Shown here: piece by piece, positions 35,264 to 38,443 of the stretch
How the letters are laid out: each line of letters starts with the position of its first letter
How positions within the stretch are numbered: the stretch's first letter is position 1
NCBI GenBank assembly: GCA_022840285.1
Contig: JALHIE010000046.1
Span: 1-38,443 of the forward strand
Direction: 5' to 3'
Origin: Porphyromonadaceae bacterium
Lineage (GTDB): Bacteria; Bacteroidota; Bacteroidia; Bacteroidales; Dysgonomonadaceae
DNA length: 38,443 nucleotides
Translations under genes and position numbers: made by a program
The notes under the pieces: generated by a model
What the model was told of the DNA's origin: nothing
The model's database searches: none
What the model saw: only the letters and a program-made list of their open reading frames with translations

Positions 35264-36574
35264 TTATATGTTATAGATATTGTCATAGATCATTACTTCA
35301 TATCCTTTCAGTGTAATCATTCTATCTTTTAATTTTATTATGAAAGATTTTTTTGTTTTGTTTATAAGTAAAATTTTTTCTGAAGAAGATAGCACCTCAA
35401 TATCATCCGTAGTTGAAGTTGTTTTATATAATTGTGTGCCAGGTCCAAAATAATTATTAAAGGCACTAACCACATTATATTGTAACGTTGGTTGACCTCC
35501 ATCTTCTTTTTCTGTGTTAGAAAAAAGCTCTCCAAAATTGACTCCATCCCAAAGCAACGCCAAGCGTATTCCGCTTTTTAAGGAATGGTAGTATGTAGAT
35601 GCAAAATGGGCAGCTACAAATTCGGGATTATTATTCCTGCCTGGGTAGTATTCGGAAACCCACTGAGACAGATCAACGACATCCTTAAATTTTTTTGTGA
35701 GGCTGCCAAAAAAACTACTCCTACTCATCATCCACTCTTCTGAATTACCACCTGGAGGCCATCCCTCCACCCAACCATCATAATTAAAGAACTCGCCACC
35801 ATTACTATTTTCGACCCAATATTTAATATCTTGTATATGTGAAGAAGTAAGATCAAGCCCTCCTAATGGCATATATGGACCACCTATTTTTGCATTAGGC
35901 CGCACTTTTTTTACTGCATCGTATATTAAATTGTACATTTCCGTAAATTGCTTCATATCCCTTTTTTCCACTCCATTGGTCCACGACCTAAAGCCTTTGA
36001 GTTCATTCCATACCTGGAAGTACTCTACATAATCATACCGTTCTGCGACCTTACTGCATAGTACTGCAAAATTTTCGAAATGATCGTCGCTAACCCGATC
36101 CTCCATATCCCAATCATTCCCGCTACGTTTCATCCAGCCCGGAGCTGTGCAAAATGTAATTACCGGAATTGTACCTTCCATAGATAATATCATATCCATT
36201 ACATTATCAAGGCTTTGCCATCTGTAAACTCCGATAGCTGGATTTGGGTTATCAGGTCCCCAACCCATGATGTGGGTATTTTGATAACGAACTTTAGCAT
36301 CCTTTAGCAGTTTCTTCACCCTGTTTACTGCTTGTGGATGACCTGTATACCATCTATTATGAGTATGAGTAAGGCCTATTTCAAAATAACTTATCATCTC
36401 CGGTTCATTCAAATTAACCGTTACAATTTCATTCCAAGGATCAGAAGACGGTGGAGGATCATTAGGGGGCTGTTCTTTTGAATCAGAGCAAGTAAACAAC
36501 AGTAATATAATAATAGCTATTATTATATTCGAAAAAAAAGTTGTAAAATTCAATAAAATATTGATACTCTTCAT
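35264..36574 (-). CDS. Glycoside hydrolase lipoprotein, GH39-like
   Basis: A 436-residue protein with a long hydrophobic N-terminus ending in a lipobox-like LFTC, so it is probably surface or periplasmic lipid-anchored. A proline-rich linker (PPNDPPPSSDP) precedes a (beta/alpha)8 clan GH-A domain. The likely acid/base is the glutamate in FQVWNELKGF and the likely nucleophile that in QWVSEYYPG. ITFCTAPGWMK and KIGGPYMPLGG resemble GH39 beta-xylosidase/iduronidase-type enzymes. The family assignment is from motif memory and could be a neighbouring clan-A family. The DNA here is clearly AT-richer than the hydrogenase locus. It follows the GH5-like gene by 17 bases and likely shares its transcript. 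Confidence 0.7.
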   Translation of the reverse strand: MKSINILLNFTTFFSNIIIAIIILLLFTCSDSKEQPPNDPPPSSDPWNEIVTVNLNEPEMISYFEIGLTHTHNRWYTGHPQAVNRVKKLLKDAKVRYQNTHIMGWGPDNPNPAIGVYRWQSLDNVMDMILSMEGTIPVITFCTAPGWMKRSGNDWDMEDRVSDDHFENFAVLCSKVAERYDYVEYFQVWNELKGFRSWTNGVEKRDMKQFTEMYNLIYDAVKKVRPNAKIGGPYMPLGGLDLTSSHIQDIKYWVENSNGGEFFNYDGWVEGWPPGGNSEEWMMSRSSFFGSLTKKFKDVVDLSQWVSEYYPGRNNNPEFVAAHFASTYYHSLKSGIRLALLWDGVNFGELFSNTEKEDGGQPTLQYNVVSAFNNYFGPGTQLYKTTSTTDDIEVLSSSEKILLINKTKKSFIIKLKDRMITLKGYEVMIYDNIYNI

Positions 36575-36591
36575 TTTGATTTAAAATTTAA

Positions 36592-38436
36592 TTAGGTGAT
36601 CTTATATAACCGAACAGCAACACTTTCGTTGACAACTGGCGTATTCAAAATAAGTTGACGGTTATTGTTTTCTATTAGTTCTTTCTTAATGATCGTTGCA
36701 TTGATGGTATTTATCCATTCAGCAATCCATTTTCCATTTGGAACATCAACAATTGTAATAACTCCTTCTGGTTGAGGCTCCCAGTTTATATTCATTAAAC
36801 TATGAAGTAGGGTAAATTTCTGATTTTTGAACCATAATAATATATGACTTTGAGATTGAATACCTCTTACTTCTAATTTTGGGCCATCATTTTCTATAAA
36901 ATTTCGTAATTCAAAAGATGTGACGAAACTACCACCTCCAGTATTCTCTACCTGGATTTTATGATTTCCTTTGTCAACAGGAATAGAATAATATTGATTA
37001 TACATAAGTGGGTGATAGCCTTTTTCGTTCAAGGGTTTTAAAGCTTTATTTAAAACTTTCTTGCCATCTACCTTTACAGAAAGTGTAGGGGTAGGGGTGG
37101 TGTCTCTTATCTCAGAGACGCATACTACAAACTCTCCTTGTGTTGGATAGTCCATCTGAAATGTCACACTTGAGTTTCTATTCGATTTCGCGGAATTTTC
37201 AAGTATTGCATTTAGAGAAGCTTGATGATCAACGTTCCCGTTATGGTCTATTTGGAAAATGTCAGGGATATAATTTTCTCGTCGATAATTCCCAGACCAT
37301 CCCTCTACAATTACGTCACCAAACATTTCTCCTTTATCCGTTTTATCCTTGTAGTTAAACGACGATATTTTAGCTGGAAGCCATTCATTTTTACTAAACT
37401 GGATTCCATCAATAAACATGGATAGAGCTTTTATATAAGTGTAAAAGATATTATGATCTAACCAATTTCCCTCCCACGCCATTCCAGTTGTAGCTCCACC
37501 ACTTACGACAGGGGCCCAGAGTCCATTATGAACCATTCTCCTTTCAGGATCCATGCTGGCATATCCTCCTACAGAGTTTACAGAATGACCTGTGCCGAAC
37601 TCCGTAAGTAGGTATGGTTTTCCGTATTTTGATGTATGTTGTTTTGTAATATCCTCTGCAACTCTCGCCATATTTCTAACCATATAAATGTTGGAAGAGA
37701 TAAGTTCCATCTCTGGCAAAGCATTCATAGCATCTCTTCCATTCAGGCTGCCGTCATTTGTATGTATGATATGTTTGTACGGATCTATACTCCTTAAAAA
37801 CTTAGCCATTCGCTGGTGCCAAGGGATGGACACTGCAATGTTGGAACCTGGCATTGAACTGTATTCATTCCAAAGGTCCCAAGAAAAAACTGATGTGGAA
37901 TATCCCCATCGTGCAACCACGTATCGTAAGAATTTTTCAAAGTATTGCTGGGCAATTTCATTGGTCCAATATTCGGCTGGTTGTTCAATAGGACCTCCAT
38001 TCTTGGAATTATAAGAATGGATAGCCCATTGTTGATTGAATGTCCATTGGTTTGTTAACGTTAGGATATGGTAAATGCCATACTTCTCCCCATCTTCTAA
38101 TACGCGATCGAGATGCCAAGCACCCTCCATATTATATTTTCCAATACCCCGGTCCGATTGGAGTGGTAAAGGTAGCATTTCACCAAGGTTTAAAGGGCCA
38201 TTTGTAAGAAAAAGTCTATTGAAATTACCTCCAGAATTGGCAAATCTTTCATAAGTTTTAATATCAGGATAAGTGTTACCCTGCTGTCTACCCTTAGCAA
38301 TTCCAAAAAATGATGTACCGTCGTCAAATTCAAAATATAAAGGATGAGTCTGCTCTGAAAACCCCGTTTTTTCAAATTGCTGAAAAATGAAGTTTAACCG
38401 GACAAATGTGATTGTTTTTATTAATTGAAAGTATGT
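36592..38436 (-). CDS. GH5-like glycosidase, 5' end broken or incomplete
   Basis: A glycosidase whose (beta/alpha)8 domain holds the acid/base in SWDLWNEYSS and the nucleophile in LLTEFGTGHS, as in cellulase-type GH5 proteins. A C-terminal beta-sandwich follows (VDKGNHKIQVENTGGG, NGKWIAEWINTINA). The first ATG in frame is at 38178, but the same frame continues upstream with family-like sequence (HPLYFEFDDGTSFFG, TYERFANSGGNFNRLFL) to an in-frame stop at 38437-38439, without any ATG. The true start must lie in another frame or beyond the window, implying a frameshift near 38400-38436 or a truncated gene. An N-terminal DUF5060-type domain would be expected upstream. The substrate is unknown; mannan- or cellulose-type glycans are possibilities. 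Confidence 0.75.
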   Translation of the reverse strand, partial: TYFQLIKTITFVRLNFIFQQFEKTGFSEQTHPLYFEFDDGTSFFGIAKGRQQGNTYPDIKTYERFANSGGNFNRLFLTNGPLNLGEMLPLPLQSDRGIGKYNMEGAWHLDRVLEDGEKYGIYHILTLTNQWTFNQQWAIHSYNSKNGGPIEQPAEYWTNEIAQQYFEKFLRYVVARWGYSTSVFSWDLWNEYSSMPGSNIAVSIPWHQRMAKFLRSIDPYKHIIHTNDGSLNGRDAMNALPEMELISSNIYMVRNMARVAEDITKQHTSKYGKPYLLTEFGTGHSVNSVGGYASMDPERRMVHNGLWAPVVSGGATTGMAWEGNWLDHNIFYTYIKALSMFIDGIQFSKNEWLPAKISSFNYKDKTDKGEMFGDVIVEGWSGNYRRENYIPDIFQIDHNGNVDHQASLNAILENSAKSNRNSSVTFQMDYPTQGEFVVCVSEIRDTTPTPTLSVKVDGKKVLNKALKPLNEKGYHPLMYNQYYSIPVDKGNHKIQVENTGGGSFVTSFELRNFIENDGPKLEVRGIQSQSHILLWFKNQKFTLLHSLMNINWEPQPEGVITIVDVPNGKWIAEWINTINATIIKKELIENNNRQLILNTPVVNESVAVRLYKIT

Positions 38437-38443
38437 TTACAAT

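Noticed and set aside
1..38443. CRISPR arrays, tRNA or rRNA genes, insertion sequences
   Set aside because: I saw no regularly spaced repeats, no cloverleaf-like sequences, no transposase and no long terminal inverted repeats.

Overview
The window looks like a chromosomal segment of an anaerobic, fermentative member of the Bacteroidales, possibly Dysgonomonadaceae-like (Petrimonas/Proteiniphilum type); the genus is an inference. Support comes from Bacteroidetes-type promoters (TAnnTTTG), a kinase-RapZ fusion of a kind found in this phylum, a Bacteroidales-like GlyA and short (447 aa) Pgi, DUF5107/TPR and beta-helix carbohydrate proteins, and oxygen-sensitive [FeFe]-hydrogenases. I see no tRNA, rRNA, CRISPR array or insertion sequence.

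Region 1 (220-9365, all minus strand) is housekeeping: a MurU-like sugar-1-phosphate nucleotidyltransferase, an AmgK-like kinase fused to a RapZ C-terminal domain, glutamine-dependent NAD synthetase, a HAD phosphatase/phosphomutase, glucose-6-phosphate isomerase, glycerol-3-phosphate dehydrogenase and lysyl-tRNA synthetase. Region 2 (9366-9684) is a divergent control region with a perfect 22-bp palindrome just upstream of a consensus Bacteroidetes -7 element.

Region 3 (9685-23768, all plus strand) is the centre of interest: about 14 kb of hydrogen metabolism. It has three blocks. Block A is a NuoE-like subunit, a 1044-aa NuoF-GltD/NfnB fusion and a five-cluster [FeFe]-hydrogenase, which I read as a candidate multi-pyridine-nucleotide electron-bifurcating hydrogenase. 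Block B is DRTGG - RsbW-like ATPase - HydS-like divergent hydrogenase - DRTGG - PHP phosphoesterase - histidine-kinase-type ATPase - small [2Fe-2S] protein, which looks like a sensory or maturation module. Block C is a canonical HydB-HydA-HydC bifurcating hydrogenase. HydC lacks about 25 residues between its two cysteine pairs.

Region 4 (23881-27135) holds glyA and a recG that is frameshifted and has also lost helicase motif III. Region 5 (27149-38443, all minus strand, becoming clearly AT-richer) is a carbohydrate-use locus: a frameshifted DUF5107/TPR protein, a GH50/agarase-like lipoprotein, a parallel beta-helix protein, an unknown outer-membrane barrel protein, a GH39-like lipoprotein and a GH5-like glycosidase whose 5' end is broken or lies beyond the window. 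No SusC/SusD pair is visible here.

The genes plausibly link as follows: polysaccharide breakdown feeds glycolysis (Pgi), which makes NADH and reduced ferredoxin, and the two hydrogenase systems dispose of these as H2. Block B would adjust the hydrogenases to redox or H2 state. That last statement is inference.
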